Shown: positions 35,536 to 43,873, numbered from the stretch's first letter. The stretch: 64,000 nt of DNA from Diaminobutyricibacter sp. McL0608 (GCF_039613825.1 NZ_CP154826.1:4132113-4196112); one strand, 5' to 3'. The notes: generated by a model from the letters alone, not told the origin. Numbers and translations: made by a program.

Positions 35536-36762
35536 ATGACTGGTTCGAAGCCGCGGATGCCCATCTGGGCGATCATCCTGATCGTCGTCGCATCGCTCGC
35601 CACTGCTCCTGTCGTGGCCGGCGTCGCCTTCTTCGTCTGGGTGTTCGGAACCTCGTTCCAGCCTCCCGATGTCGGCGGGGCCGCCTCGCATGTGCGATCC
35701 ATGCACTGCGTGGCCTGGGCGCGCTCGTTCTCCGACGGGGGCGGTGTCGACGTGCGCAAGAGCGCGATCATCCAGGTCGGTCTGAAGCCCGGATGCACCG
35801 AAGGCGACATCAACGAGACGTACGCGTACATCTTCCAGAACACGATCAAGGTCAGGGACGATGCCGACGTCAAGGTCGACTACCTGGTGATGCCGCACGC
35901 GCCGAACCAGAAGCCCGGCACCGACGTCTATTCGACGACCAGAACGACCGGCGCGCAGCTGACGATGGAACCGGTGTACGGTCTGCCGACGGCGTCGGAG
36001 TTCGCGGAGACGGTGAGCGACTGGATGACCGCTCGGAGCGAAGTCGACGACGGCGCCCAGCTCGAACTGGTCTCGAGCGATCTGTGGACCAATCAGCCTG
36101 AGCGGATCGTCGTCAACAGCACCTCCGAACAGCTGCGGTCGCTCCGGTCGACCTTGTCGCCGCGGCTTCGATCCATGGCGTGGAAGGTCACCATTCCGGC
36201 CCGAGGGGACACCCCGTATGTCCGCGAAGGCGCCGGTCCTGCCGGCGGCGTCACGCTCGAAACGAACTTCGGCTTCCCCGATGCGGGTCTCGTGGAACTG
36301 GGTCAGAAGCTGAACGGCGCCTGGCCGGCCGCGTCATCCAATGACGAGTTCGTCTACCTCTATCGGAATGCTCCTGAGACAGCCGGCGGAGGCTTCAACG
36401 AAGTCAATGCCCGCATCTTCGGGGTCGACCCGTCCGAGGCGTTCACGTCGGGAACGCCGTCGTCGCCCGAGTCGACGGTGGCGTGGCCGGCCCTTGCTGC
36501 ATTCGTCGACGCGATCAGAAAGCCGGCACACGATCTCGGGCAGCGGGTCACCGTCGGTATCGGGTTGTACGATCGACCTTTCGCAGACGGCGACGACCAC
36601 CCGCAGGCTGGGAGCACCGGACTCCGCGACGACACACCCATCGCGTTGTTCGACTCGAACTACTGCCCGACGCCCGACCAGAACGATTCGACACCCGACG
36701 GCGGTGTGATCGAGTCGTCGCTCTGCCGGTACTGGGTCCAGGCGGGATCGGCACCCGAATAG
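35536..36762 (+). CDS. Hypothetical membrane-anchored extracellular protein
   Basis: This 408-residue protein is of unknown function. A single N-terminal helix (about 9-35, PIWAIILIVVASLATAPVVAGVAFFVWVF) is preceded by a basic stretch, so the rest should lie outside the cell. The soluble part has four cysteines (SMHCVAW, PGCTEG, NYCPTP, SLCRYW), enough for two disulfides, and a mixed alpha/beta pattern. It shows no motif I recognise. Asp/Ser/Thr content is higher and GC somewhat lower by eye than in neighbours. ATG 35536 is preceded by AGGAC. Confidence 0.65.
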   Translation: MTGSKPRMPIWAIILIVVASLATAPVVAGVAFFVWVFGTSFQPPDVGGAASHVRSMHCVAWARSFSDGGGVDVRKSAIIQVGLKPGCTEGDINETYAYIFQNTIKVRDDADVKVDYLVMPHAPNQKPGTDVYSTTRTTGAQLTMEPVYGLPTASEFAETVSDWMTARSEVDDGAQLELVSSDLWTNQPERIVVNSTSEQLRSLRSTLSPRLRSMAWKVTIPARGDTPYVREGAGPAGGVTLETNFGFPDAGLVELGQKLNGAWPAASSNDEFVYLYRNAPETAGGGFNEVNARIFGVDPSEAFTSGTPSSPESTVAWPALAAFVDAIRKPAHDLGQRVTVGIGLYDRPFADGDDHPQAGSTGLRDDTPIALFDSNYCPTPDQNDSTPDGGVIESSLCRYWVQAGSAPE

Positions 36763-36877
36763 GCTGCGATCACCGGCCGACTTCACCACACAACCCCGCC
36801 CACAAGCGCGCGGTCACGACGCGCAGCAAGGGTTGGAGGGTTTCGACAGCGAACGTGAGCATCCGTTGGGTGATGGG

Positions 36878-36883
36878 TAGCAT
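36878..36883 (+). promoter_or_regulatory. Leaderless -10 hexamer for the thioesterase gene
   Basis: TAGCAT, six bases, GTG 36890. Confidence 0.6.
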
Positions 36884-36889
36884 GACGCC

Positions 36890-37441
36890 GTGCACATGAT
36901 CTTCCGGACGATGCTCCACGCCATCCTGTCCCGCTTCGGCCCGCGGCTCGGCCACTATGACGTGGCTTACACGAAGTTCCGGGTGATGCCCACCGACCTG
37001 GACATCCTCAACCACATGAACAACGGCGTGTACCTGTCGATCGCGGATGTCGGCCGGTTCGATCTCTTCACGCGCAACGGCGTCTGGGCGATCTTCAAGA
37101 AGAAGAACTGGTATCCGGTAGTGGCGTCGGAGACGATCTCATTCCGCAAATCGCTGAACCCGTGGCAGCGCTTCGTCGTCGAATCCCGTCTGCTCGGTCT
37201 CGACGACAAGGCTGCGTACATGGAACAGCGGTTCACGGTTGATGGCGAGATCTACACCCAGGCGTTCATCCGCGCACGGTTCCTCCGGAAGAGCGGCGGC
37301 GTCGTCCCGATCGACGAACTGCTCGAGGCCGTCGGACCGGTTCCGCACGACGCGAGCGTTCCGCAGTGGCTGGTCGAGTGGGGTGCGGATGCTGCCCTCC
37401 CGTCGACGCGCGCCGAAGCACCCAGCGTCTGGGCAGACTGA
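36890..37441 (+). CDS. Acyl-CoA thioesterase-like hotdog protein
   Basis: This 183-residue protein has the 4HBT/hotdog pattern TKFRVMPTDLDILNHMNNGVYLSIADVGRFDL, where Asp and Asn-His mark the active region, followed by the long central strand set WYPVVASETISFRKSLNPWQRF. It is likely to hydrolyse an acyl-CoA; the substrate is unknown. It is convergent with the FAD oxidase gene, whose stop is 44 bases away across a nested hairpin. Confidence 0.82.
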   Translation: MHMIFRTMLHAILSRFGPRLGHYDVAYTKFRVMPTDLDILNHMNNGVYLSIADVGRFDLFTRNGVWAIFKKKNWYPVVASETISFRKSLNPWQRFVVESRLLGLDDKAAYMEQRFTVDGEIYTQAFIRARFLRKSGGVVPIDELLEAVGPVPHDASVPQWLVEWGADAALPSTRAEAPSVWAD

Positions 37442-37446
37442 GCTCT

Positions 37447-37483
37447 GCGCAGACCCGGGCACGGTGCCCGGTGCCAACTGCGC
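37447..37483. terminator. Bidirectional terminator-like nested hairpin
   Basis: Outer arms GCGCAG / CTGCGC enclose CCGGGCAC-G-GTGCCCGG. It fills the 44-base tail-to-tail gap between the thioesterase and the FAD oxidase genes. Confidence 0.6.
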
Positions 37484-37485
37484 GG

Positions 37486-38862
37486 CTACTCGGCCGCGGG
37501 TCCGAACGCGAACACGCCGCTCGGGTCGTACGTGGTGCGCGCAGCGGCCAGCCGGTCGAAGACGGCCGGCGGCCACGTGGTCGTGAACTCCGCAGGATCG
37601 ATCAGCCCGCGCGACCAGTTCACATTCGTGATCGCCGAGCGGCGGCCGCCCACCGCGTCGAAGATCGCCTGGGCGCGTTCGGGTGCGCGCTCGGCGAACG
37701 TCGACGGATCGAGTGCGATCAGACCCATCGTGAACTGGGCGTCGCGGCCGCCGACGGAGGTTCCGTCCGCCGGGTCGCGTCGGGTCGCGCCCCCGAGCTG
37801 GCGCACCTCGACCGCCGCGAACGGCGTGCCGCTTCCCGGCCCGGCGAGCCGGAGCAGCTCGTCGGCCAGGTCCTGGTCGATCGAGTCGAGCATGAGCCCG
37901 CGGATCCAGTCCGGGCCGCCCGCCTCGGGATCGTTGTGGATGGTGCCGACGGCGGTCGTGGGGATCTCGCCGAGCAGGTCGAGTGACACGGGCGCGGACT
38001 CGCGCAGAGGGGAGGCGAGGCGCGCGCCTTCTGCGGGGTCGCCGGGAAAGGCGAACCGGATGCTGAGCACGAACTTGCCGCGCAGCGGCGGGGGAGCGAA
38101 CTCGACATCGGGTACATCGATGAACGCGAACGATGACGTGACGAGGTCGGGTGCGCTCTGCGCCCACTCGACCCAGGTCCGCAGCGCCGGCTCGATGCTG
38201 TCGCCCTCGAAGATGAGGCTGCCGGCGTAGAGGGTCTTCAGCGGAACGAGCTCGATCGTCATGCTCGTGACGACCCCCAGGCCGCCCTTTCCGCCGCGGA
38301 GCGCCCAGAACAGTTCGCGGTGGCTCGTGTCGTCCGCCGTCACGATCTCGCCGTCGGCGGTCACGACACGGAAGGCCCGCACCCAGTCGGCTGTGAAACC
38401 GTGGCTGCGTGACAGCGGCCCGAGGCCGCCGCCCAGCGTGTAGCCGACCGCGCCGACGTGCGGCGACGACCCGGTGATCGGGGCCAGGCCGTATTCGGAG
38501 CCGGCCTCGATGACGGGAGCCCACCGGCATCCAGCGCCGATGGTGGCGAGCCCGGCCTCCGGGTCGATGGTGATCTCGTCCAGTGCCCGGGTGGAGATGA
38601 GCACGCCGTCGGTGATGGGAAGGCCGCCTCCGTGGCCGGTCGCCTGCACGCGTACGCGCAGGCCGTTCTCGGCCGCGAACCGGACGGCCGCTGCAACATC
38701 CTCTTCACTGGTGACGGCGACCACGACATCCGGGTCGTGGACGAGCGTGGGGTTGAAGCCGGCGACTTCTGCAGCGAGGCCGGCGTCGCCGCGCACGAAG
38801 ACCGTGCCGGTGACGGACGCGCGCAGGCGCGCGAGGGAATCAGTGTCGATCTGAATCGTCAT
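37486..38862 (-). CDS. FAD-binding oxidoreductase (BBE/oxygen-dependent FAD oxidase type)
   Basis: This 458-residue protein has an N-terminal FAD-binding-4 domain (VQATGHGGGLPITDGVLISTRALD, GAVGYTLGGGLGPLSRSHG) and a C-terminal berberine-bridge segment ending NVNWSRGLIDPAEF...YDPSGVFAFG. The His in TGHGGG can carry covalent FAD. The usual second anchor, a Cys after the LSRxxG block, is replaced (GFTADWVRAF), so the flavin is at most singly linked. It oxidises an unknown sugar, alcohol or phenolic compound. ATG 38862 follows TAGCCT by six bases. Confidence 0.87.
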   Translation of the reverse strand: MTIQIDTDSLARLRASVTGTVFVRGDAGLAAEVAGFNPTLVHDPDVVVAVTSEEDVAAAVRFAAENGLRVRVQATGHGGGLPITDGVLISTRALDEITIDPEAGLATIGAGCRWAPVIEAGSEYGLAPITGSSPHVGAVGYTLGGGLGPLSRSHGFTADWVRAFRVVTADGEIVTADDTSHRELFWALRGGKGGLGVVTSMTIELVPLKTLYAGSLIFEGDSIEPALRTWVEWAQSAPDLVTSSFAFIDVPDVEFAPPPLRGKFVLSIRFAFPGDPAEGARLASPLRESAPVSLDLLGEIPTTAVGTIHNDPEAGGPDWIRGLMLDSIDQDLADELLRLAGPGSGTPFAAVEVRQLGGATRRDPADGTSVGGRDAQFTMGLIALDPSTFAERAPERAQAIFDAVGGRRSAITNVNWSRGLIDPAEFTTTWPPAVFDRLAAARTTYDPSGVFAFGPAAE

Positions 38863-38868
38863 GCTGGG

Positions 38869-38874
38869 AGGCTA
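38869..38874 (-). promoter_or_regulatory. Leaderless -10 hexamer for the FAD oxidase gene
   Basis: TAGCCT on the minus strand, six bases, ATG 38862. Confidence 0.55.
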
Positions 38875-38946
38875 TTGTCGGCCACCGACACCGGGCAACC
38901 GTGCAGGCACGGAGTGTGCATTCGGTTGAGGCGGAACCCGCTGACG

Positions 38947-38952
38947 TACGAT
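38947..38952 (+). promoter_or_regulatory. Leaderless -10 hexamer for the glycosylase gene
   Basis: TACGAT, six bases, ATG 38959. Confidence 0.6.
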
Positions 38953-38958
38953 TCCAGC

Positions 38959-39960
38959 ATGGTCCCACTCGCCGAGGCTCCTCCCGTCGCCCCGGCGACC
39001 CCGGCGACCCCGGCAGCGGCACCTCACGCGCCCGCGGCAACGGCCCAGCACCCGGTTTCGACCGTCTACCGTCCCGCCTCCCCGGTCGACCTCCGCCACA
39101 CCCTCGGCACCCTCGGTCGCGGCTCCTACGACCCGACGACCGTCTGGGATGCGCGCGGACTGTGGCGCACCTTCCGCACCCCCGACGGCCCGGTCGCACT
39201 GCGCCTCGACACGGCATCCGACGGCATCCGCGCCAGGGCGTGGGGAGCGGGTGCCGAGTGGGCGATCGCCGGAGTGCCGCAGCTGCTCGGCTGCGACGAC
39301 GACTGGTCGGCGCTCGACGTGAGCGCCTCGCCGCTCCTGCACGAGAGCAGGCGGCGCAACCCGGGCATCCGCCTGACGCGCACGCGACGGGTGTTCGAAG
39401 CGCTCGCACCCGCGATCATCGAGCAGAAGGTCACCAGCGTCGAGGCGTACCGCGCGTGGGCGAGGCTCGTGCGCAGCTACGGCGACGTCGCGCCGGGGCC
39501 CGTCCCCGACGGGATGCGCGTGTCGCCGTCGCCGGAGACCTGGCGCCGCATCCCCTCCTGGGAGTGGCACCGCGCGGGAGTCGACCCGCGGCGCTCGCGT
39601 GCGCTGGTGCAGGCCGCGACCGTGGCATCCTCGCTGGAGCGGGCCACAGCATCCGCCGCCACACTCGCCGAGGCGGCCGCGCTTTTGCGCACGGTGCCCG
39701 GAGTCGGCGTCTGGACGGCGGCCGAGACATTGCAGCGTTCGCACGGCGATCCGGATGCGGTGAGCGTCGGCGACTACCATCTCGCGCACTACGTCGGCTC
39801 GGCGCTCATCGGGCGCAGGGTCGACGACGACGGGATGCTCGAACTCCTCGAGCCGTGGACGGGCCAGCGTCAGCGGGTCATCCGCCTGATCCTGGCCAGC
39901 GGGCATCGCGACGAGCGTCACGGACCGCGGATGACCATCCAGGACCACCGCGGCCACTGA
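38959..39960 (+). CDS. DNA-3-methyladenine glycosylase family protein (AlkA-like HhH-GPD)
   Basis: This 333-residue base-excision repair glycosylase has a Pro/Ala-rich leader of about 35 residues, a region resembling the AlkA N-terminal domain, then the HhH-GPD core: FEALAPAIIEQKVTSVEAYRAW, the helix-hairpin-helix LLRTVPGVGVWTAAETLQRS, and the catalytic Asp in AVSVGDYHLAHYVG. It removes alkylated purines from DNA. ATG 38959 is set by the upstream TACGAT, although the frame stays open much further upstream through the antisense of the FAD oxidase gene. Confidence 0.88.
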   Translation: MVPLAEAPPVAPATPATPAAAPHAPAATAQHPVSTVYRPASPVDLRHTLGTLGRGSYDPTTVWDARGLWRTFRTPDGPVALRLDTASDGIRARAWGAGAEWAIAGVPQLLGCDDDWSALDVSASPLLHESRRRNPGIRLTRTRRVFEALAPAIIEQKVTSVEAYRAWARLVRSYGDVAPGPVPDGMRVSPSPETWRRIPSWEWHRAGVDPRRSRALVQAATVASSLERATASAATLAEAAALLRTVPGVGVWTAAETLQRSHGDPDAVSVGDYHLAHYVGSALIGRRVDDDGMLELLEPWTGQRQRVIRLILASGHRDERHGPRMTIQDHRGH

Positions 39961-39981
39961 CCTGCGTCGCGTGCGCCTGTT

Positions 39982-40021
39982 CCGGACGAGGGCGTCCGTT
40001 CCGCGCGTCCCTCTCGTCCGG
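39982..40021. terminator. Hairpin between glycosylase and SRPBCC genes
   Basis: CCGGACGAG and CTCGTCCGG pair perfectly around a GC-rich 22-base loop, in a tail-to-tail gap. There is no clear T-tract on either side. Confidence 0.5.
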
Positions 40022-40053
40022 GGGTGACGCGCTCGCCCGCGACAGGTGCGACC

Positions 40054-40617
40054 TCAGTCGCCGGCTGCCCGCGCGTTCACCGCGTGCAGGGCCACCTGCT
40101 CGGCGTGGATGTCCTGCTCGAGCTCCCTGCACAGGCTCTCGTAGTGGTCGAGCATGTCGGGGTAGTAGTCGTCCCAGTCGGGCATCGGCTTGCCCGCGCG
40201 GGCAGCCAGCAGACGGTCGAGGTAGTAGTCCCATCCGACGCCCATGTTCGCGTCGTCCTTCAGCGACCGCAGCCGTTGCCCGAAGGTCAGCGTCGTGTGC
40301 GAGCTCGCCTCCTTCAGGTGCCAGAAGACACGGAACGAGCTCCCGGCGGGACCGACATCGGCCGCGAACCGATGGGGTGCGCTGCATTCGAGGATGCTGA
40401 CGTTGCCCCATTCGGCGCCGTCGCCCTCAGCGTTCATCCGGAACTTGAGGGCGCCCGTCGAGGGGAGTCCTTTGTATTCGCCCACCCACTCGGCGAGCCG
40501 CGGCGAGCGGCTGAACCAGGACCAGACATCCTCGATCGGGGCTTTGAAGATCCGGTCGAGGACTACGTAGACACCGTCATCCTTGCGAACAAGTCGACCA
40601 GTCGGCTGTGGCATCAT
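40054..40617 (-). CDS. SRPBCC (AHSA1/START-like) domain protein
   Basis: This 187-residue protein has a Bet-v-1/AHSA1-type ligand-binding fold: VYVVLDRIFKAPIEDVWSWFSRSPRLAEWVGEY at the start and WHLKEASSHTTLTFGQRL before the C-terminal helix (GVGWDYYLDRLLAARAG). A tail of about 40 residues extends beyond the usual domain. ATG 40617 is chosen for GGAGG five bases upstream; ATG 40614 and GTG 40629 are alternatives. An inverted repeat overlaps its probable promoter. Function unknown; relatives bind small hydrophobic ligands. Confidence 0.82.
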   Translation of the reverse strand: MMPQPTGRLVRKDDGVYVVLDRIFKAPIEDVWSWFSRSPRLAEWVGEYKGLPSTGALKFRMNAEGDGAEWGNVSILECSAPHRFAADVGPAGSSFRVFWHLKEASSHTTLTFGQRLRSLKDDANMGVGWDYYLDRLLAARAGKPMPDWDDYYPDMLDHYESLCRELEQDIHAEQVALHAVNARAAGD

Positions 40618-40633
40618 GTGCACCTCCACTTAG

Positions 40634-40663
40634 CTTTCAGAGTAGCCACGTCGGTGCTGAAAG
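40634..40663 (-). promoter_or_regulatory. Operator-like inverted repeat over the SRPBCC promoter
   Basis: CTTTCAG and CTGAAAG are perfect 7-base arms 16 bases apart. A -10-like TACTCT (minus strand, 40645-40640) lies between them, placing a bound repressor over the promoter. Confidence 0.45.
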
Positions 40664-40766
40664 GGCAGGGCGAAACGGAGGAACCTGCGAAGAATCGCAG
40701 CGGGCACGGCCAAACCTCCGTGTCGGCCGGGAAAATGCCACTAGCGGGCGCTGTGGGGTGCGTCGC

Positions 40767-40772
40767 TAGGCT
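40767..40772 (+). promoter_or_regulatory. Leaderless -10 hexamer for the small membrane protein
   Basis: TAGGCT, six bases, ATG 40779. This excludes GTG 40773, which would adjoin the hexamer. Confidence 0.6.
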
Positions 40773-40778
40773 GTGCCC

Positions 40779-41150
40779 ATGAGCAGCAAGAGCAAGCAGG
40801 GACCCAAGCCGCAGGAGCACGGCCTCGACATCGCGGAAGGGCACCGCGGACTGTGGGGGTTCTTCGCCGGCCTCATCGTTGCCGTCCTGATCGCCTACCC
40901 GCTTTCGGCGTCGATCGCCTTCGCCACGCATCCCGCCACCCAGACCCTCTTCGGAGGGCGTCTCGCCTCGGCGTCGCAGGGCGGCTTCCAGGCGTTCTGG
41001 TGGGTGATCGCGATCATGTGCATCGCGTTGCCGTTCATCGTCGGGTTCGGCATCGCCAAGTTGTCAGGGCGCACGCTCGGAATCCTGACCGGTATCGTCG
41101 CGATCTTCCTCATTCTCGTGATCGTCCTCGGGCAGCTCTTCGCGTTCTGA
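40779..41150 (+). CDS. Small three-helix membrane protein, unknown function
   Basis: This 123-residue protein has a charged N-terminal 20 residues (SSKSKQGPKPQEHGLDIAEGHRG) then three hydrophobic helices: about 23-50, 70-93 and 99-122. The GLDIAEGHRGLWGFFAGLIVA start is distinctive but I do not recognise the family. The loop between helices 1 and 2 should be outside. It is convergent with the desaturase-like gene 26 bases away and has its own promoter. Confidence 0.65.
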   Translation: MSSKSKQGPKPQEHGLDIAEGHRGLWGFFAGLIVAVLIAYPLSASIAFATHPATQTLFGGRLASASQGGFQAFWWVIAIMCIALPFIVGFGIAKLSGRTLGILTGIVAIFLILVIVLGQLFAF

Positions 41151-41176
41151 CCGTCGAGCACCGGGCGGCGTGCGGG

Positions 41177-42787
41177 TCAGCTCTCGAGCACGGCCATCGC
41201 CGCGTTGTGGCCGCCGAGGCCGCTGACCGCCCCGCCGCGCCGGGCGCCGGCCCCGCACAGCAGCACACGCTCGTGGCGCGTCGAGACGCCCCACCGTTGC
41301 GCCGGGGTCGCCAGCGGATCGTCGTCTTCGGCGAACGGCCACGAGAGCGGCCCGTGGAAGATGTTCCCGCCCGGCATGTTCAGGGCGCGCTGAAGGTCGA
41401 GCGTCGTCTTCGTCTCGATGCAGGGGCGCCCTTCGCCGTCCGTGAGCAGCAGGTCTTCGACGGGTTCGGCGAGCACCGAGTTGAGGGACGCGAGCACTGC
41501 TTTCTGCAGGCGTTCGCGGGTCGCGTCGTTGTTATCCTCGCTGAGCCAGCGGTCGGGGGTGTGCAGGCCGAACACGGTGAGAGTCTGGGCGCCGGTGGCA
41601 GCGAGGTCGCCGTCGAGGATGCTCGGATCGGTCAGCGAATGGCAGTAGATCTCACAGGGGATCAGCTCCGGCATCACCCCGCGCACGGCGCCCGCATACG
41701 CGGACTCGAGCTGCGTGTAGGTCTCGTTGATGTGGAAGGTGCCGCCGAAGGCGGCCGCAGGGTCGACGGATGCGTCCCGCAGTCTCGGAAGCCGCTTCAG
41801 CAGCAGGTTGACCTTCACCTGGGCGCCCTCGGGATGCGCATCCGGACCCTGCGGCTCGCCCAGCAGTCCGTCGAGCACTTCGGGTGCGACGTTCGCCAGC
41901 ACGAAGCGTCCGACCACGCGGCGCTCGTGCTTCTTGCGCCGGTACTGCACCGTTCCGTCCGGATCGACAGAGGTGACTTCGGCGCGGGTCACGATGCGCG
42001 CGCCGGCCTCGCGGGCGACCCGCGCGAGCTCCGTGGTGACCGAACCCATGCCGCCGACCGGAACATCCCAGTCGCCTGTCCCGCCGCCGATGACGTGGTA
42101 CAGGAAGCAGCGGTTCTGCGCGAGCCCGGGATCGTCGGCGCTGGCGAACGTGCCGATCAGCCCATCCGTCACCGCGACTCCGCGCACGACGTCGTTCTCC
42201 AGCCGTGACGTGATCAGATCGCCGATCGGGCGCTCGATCAGTGCATCCCACAACTCGTCGTCGCCGACGAGGGCGCGGGCCTCGCTGCGTGTCAGCAGCG
42301 GCTCGGTGACCGTCGGCCACAGCGACCGGGCGACGCGGGACGTGTCCTCGTAGAAACGGGTGAACGCATCCGCGTCGCCGGCCGCGCCGATGCGCTCGAA
42401 CGATGCGGCCGTCGCGGAGGCGTCGGTGTTGTCGACGAGGAGGCCGATACCATCCGGATCGCCGGGGACCGGCGTATAGGAGGAGTAGCGCCTGCGCGCG
42501 AGATCGATGCGGAGGCCGAGTTCGTCGATGATCCGCTGGGGGAGAAGGCTGACCAGGTAGGAGTAGCGCGAGAGCCAGGCGTCGACGCCCTCGAACGCCT
42601 GCGCGCTCACGGCCGCCCCGCCGACCGACTCGAGCCGCTCGAGCACGATGACGCTCAGCCCCGCCTGCGCCAGATAGGCGGCGGCGGTGAGGCCGTTGTG
42701 GCCGCCGCCGACGATGACGACGTCGTGGGTGGGGTCAGCCGACGACCCGGATGCGGGCGTCGCGCTCGTCGATGAGGCTTCGGTCAT
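41177..42787 (-). CDS. Phytoene desaturase-like NAD(P)/FAD-dependent oxidoreductase
   Basis: This 536-residue flavoprotein of the CrtI/retinol-saturase superfamily has the FAD motif DVVIVGGGHNGLTAAAYLAQAG at about 23-44 followed by VLERLESVGGAA, and ends with a second FAD block (GVSTRHERVLLCGAGARRGGAVSGLGGHNAA). No carotenoid genes adjoin it, so a carotenoid role is doubtful; this subgroup is common in actinobacteria with unknown substrate. ATG 42787 follows TAGGCT by six bases. Confidence 0.85.
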   Translation of the reverse strand: MTEASSTSATPASGSSADPTHDVVIVGGGHNGLTAAAYLAQAGLSVIVLERLESVGGAAVSAQAFEGVDAWLSRYSYLVSLLPQRIIDELGLRIDLARRRYSSYTPVPGDPDGIGLLVDNTDASATAASFERIGAAGDADAFTRFYEDTSRVARSLWPTVTEPLLTRSEARALVGDDELWDALIERPIGDLITSRLENDVVRGVAVTDGLIGTFASADDPGLAQNRCFLYHVIGGGTGDWDVPVGGMGSVTTELARVAREAGARIVTRAEVTSVDPDGTVQYRRKKHERRVVGRFVLANVAPEVLDGLLGEPQGPDAHPEGAQVKVNLLLKRLPRLRDASVDPAAAFGGTFHINETYTQLESAYAGAVRGVMPELIPCEIYCHSLTDPSILDGDLAATGAQTLTVFGLHTPDRWLSEDNNDATRERLQKAVLASLNSVLAEPVEDLLLTDGEGRPCIETKTTLDLQRALNMPGGNIFHGPLSWPFAEDDDPLATPAQRWGVSTRHERVLLCGAGARRGGAVSGLGGHNAAMAVLES

Positions 42788-42793
42788 GATCCG

Positions 42794-42799
42794 AGCCTA
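42794..42799 (-). promoter_or_regulatory. Leaderless -10 hexamer for the desaturase-like gene
   Basis: TAGGCT on the minus strand, six bases, ATG 42787. It overlaps the last bases of the LysR gene, so that gene's end doubles as promoter. Confidence 0.6.
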
Positions 42800-43699
42800 A
42801 GCCGGATCCGGATGGCGTCGTGCTGCGCGGGCGAGCGCCTCGCGGCAGGCGACGACTCCCGGGCGGGCGGCCGATGAGCGGCGCGACGACGTGAAGATGG
42901 TGCGGCGCGGTGCCCCCGGAAGCTCCGTGAGCGCGACGGACGGCGCATCCCCCGCCCAGACGAGGTCGGGGAGGAGACCGACCGCGTTCCCCGAACGGAT
43001 CAGGCGGATGTGGGCGATCAGATCCGTCGTCTCGAAACGCACATCCGGTTCGAAGCCCGCGGAGCGGCACAGCTGCACCGCCCAGGTGCGGGCTGCGGTG
43101 CCCTCCGGCTCCATGACCCAGGGGAGTGCAGCCGCGTCGCGGAGGTCGCGGATGTCGCGGAGCGAGGGGGGCGGCGTCGCGAGGTGGATGGCGTCGGTCA
43201 CGAGGTCGATCCGGTCGAGGTCGGCACGGAGCGCCCGCGTGCTTCCCGGGTACTGTTCGGCGATGACGAGGTCGAAATCGCGGGCCGAGACTTCGAAGAG
43301 CCCACGCTCCGGGGCACGCTCGGTCACCTCGACGCGGAGGTCGGGGAACTCCTCGGAGAGGATGCTCAGCGCGCCGGGGATGATCGCGTGGGCCGCGGAC
43401 TGGAACACGGCGATCCGCACGACGCCGGTGACGGTGTCGAGTGAGGCGTCCAGTTCGGATTCGGCGCGTTCGAGAAGATCGAGGAGGTCGGCGGTGCGGG
43501 CGGCGAGGAGCTCGGCCTGCGGGGTGAGCTGGAGGCGACGCCCGATCCTGCGGAACAGGGTCACCCCGGACTCGCGCTCGAGCGCGGCGAGCTGCTGCGA
43601 GACATTCGACGGGGTGAAGGAGAGCGCTTCGGCGACCCCGGCGATCGTGCCGCGGATGGCGAGCTCCCGCAGGAGGCGCAGCTTGCGGACATCGAGCAT
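42797..43699 (-). CDS. LysR family transcriptional regulator, likely of putA
   Basis: This 300-residue regulator has an N-terminal winged helix (MLDVRKLRLLRELAIRGTIAGVAEALSFTPSNVSQQLAALERESG) and a type 2 periplasmic-binding-like effector domain. ATG 43699 is preferred (AAAGGA upstream); an open frame reaches 43747. It is divergent from putA across a 174-base AT-rich region with TGAAC/GTTCA palindromes, the usual layout for a LysR activator and its target, so a proline response is inferred. Confidence 0.88.
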   Translation of the reverse strand: MLDVRKLRLLRELAIRGTIAGVAEALSFTPSNVSQQLAALERESGVTLFRRIGRRLQLTPQAELLAARTADLLDLLERAESELDASLDTVTGVVRIAVFQSAAHAIIPGALSILSEEFPDLRVEVTERAPERGLFEVSARDFDLVIAEQYPGSTRALRADLDRIDLVTDAIHLATPPPSLRDIRDLRDAAALPWVMEPEGTAARTWAVQLCRSAGFEPDVRFETTDLIAHIRLIRSGNAVGLLPDLVWAGDAPSVALTELPGAPRRTIFTSSRRSSAARPGVVACREALARAARRHPDPA

Positions 43700-43728
43700 C
43701 GCGGGTCCTTTCGCCGATGTCATCGATA

Positions 43729-43756
43729 GTTCAATGAAACTGAACAATATTGTTCA
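43729..43756. promoter_or_regulatory. GTTCA/TGAAC operator cluster between LysR and putA
   Basis: GTTCA (43729), TGAAC (43741) and GTTCA (43752) alternate. The last two form the perfect 16-base palindrome TGAACAATATTGTTCA at 43741-43756. This fits LysR recognition and activation sites. It is the most AT-rich stretch of the window. Confidence 0.7.
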
Positions 43757-43771
43757 AAAGCATTCGCTTTT
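43756..43771. promoter_or_regulatory. Inverted repeat AAAAGC-ATTC-GCTTTT
   Basis: Perfect 6-base arms, immediately abutting the TGAAC palindrome on the putA side. It could extend the operator or shape the DNA. Confidence 0.4.
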
Positions 43772-43860
43772 TCTAATGGAAGATTACTCGCACACTGTTA
43801 TCCACAGCCGTAGTTTCTGACAGTTCTGTCGCACGGCGGCTTCCACTCAACAGCGAGGAA

Positions 43861-43866
43861 TACAGT
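43861..43866 (+). promoter_or_regulatory. Leaderless -10 hexamer for putA
   Basis: TACAGT, seven bases, ATG 43874. It favours this ATG over GTG 43868, which is one base from the hexamer. Confidence 0.5.
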
Positions 43867-43873
43867 CGTGAGC

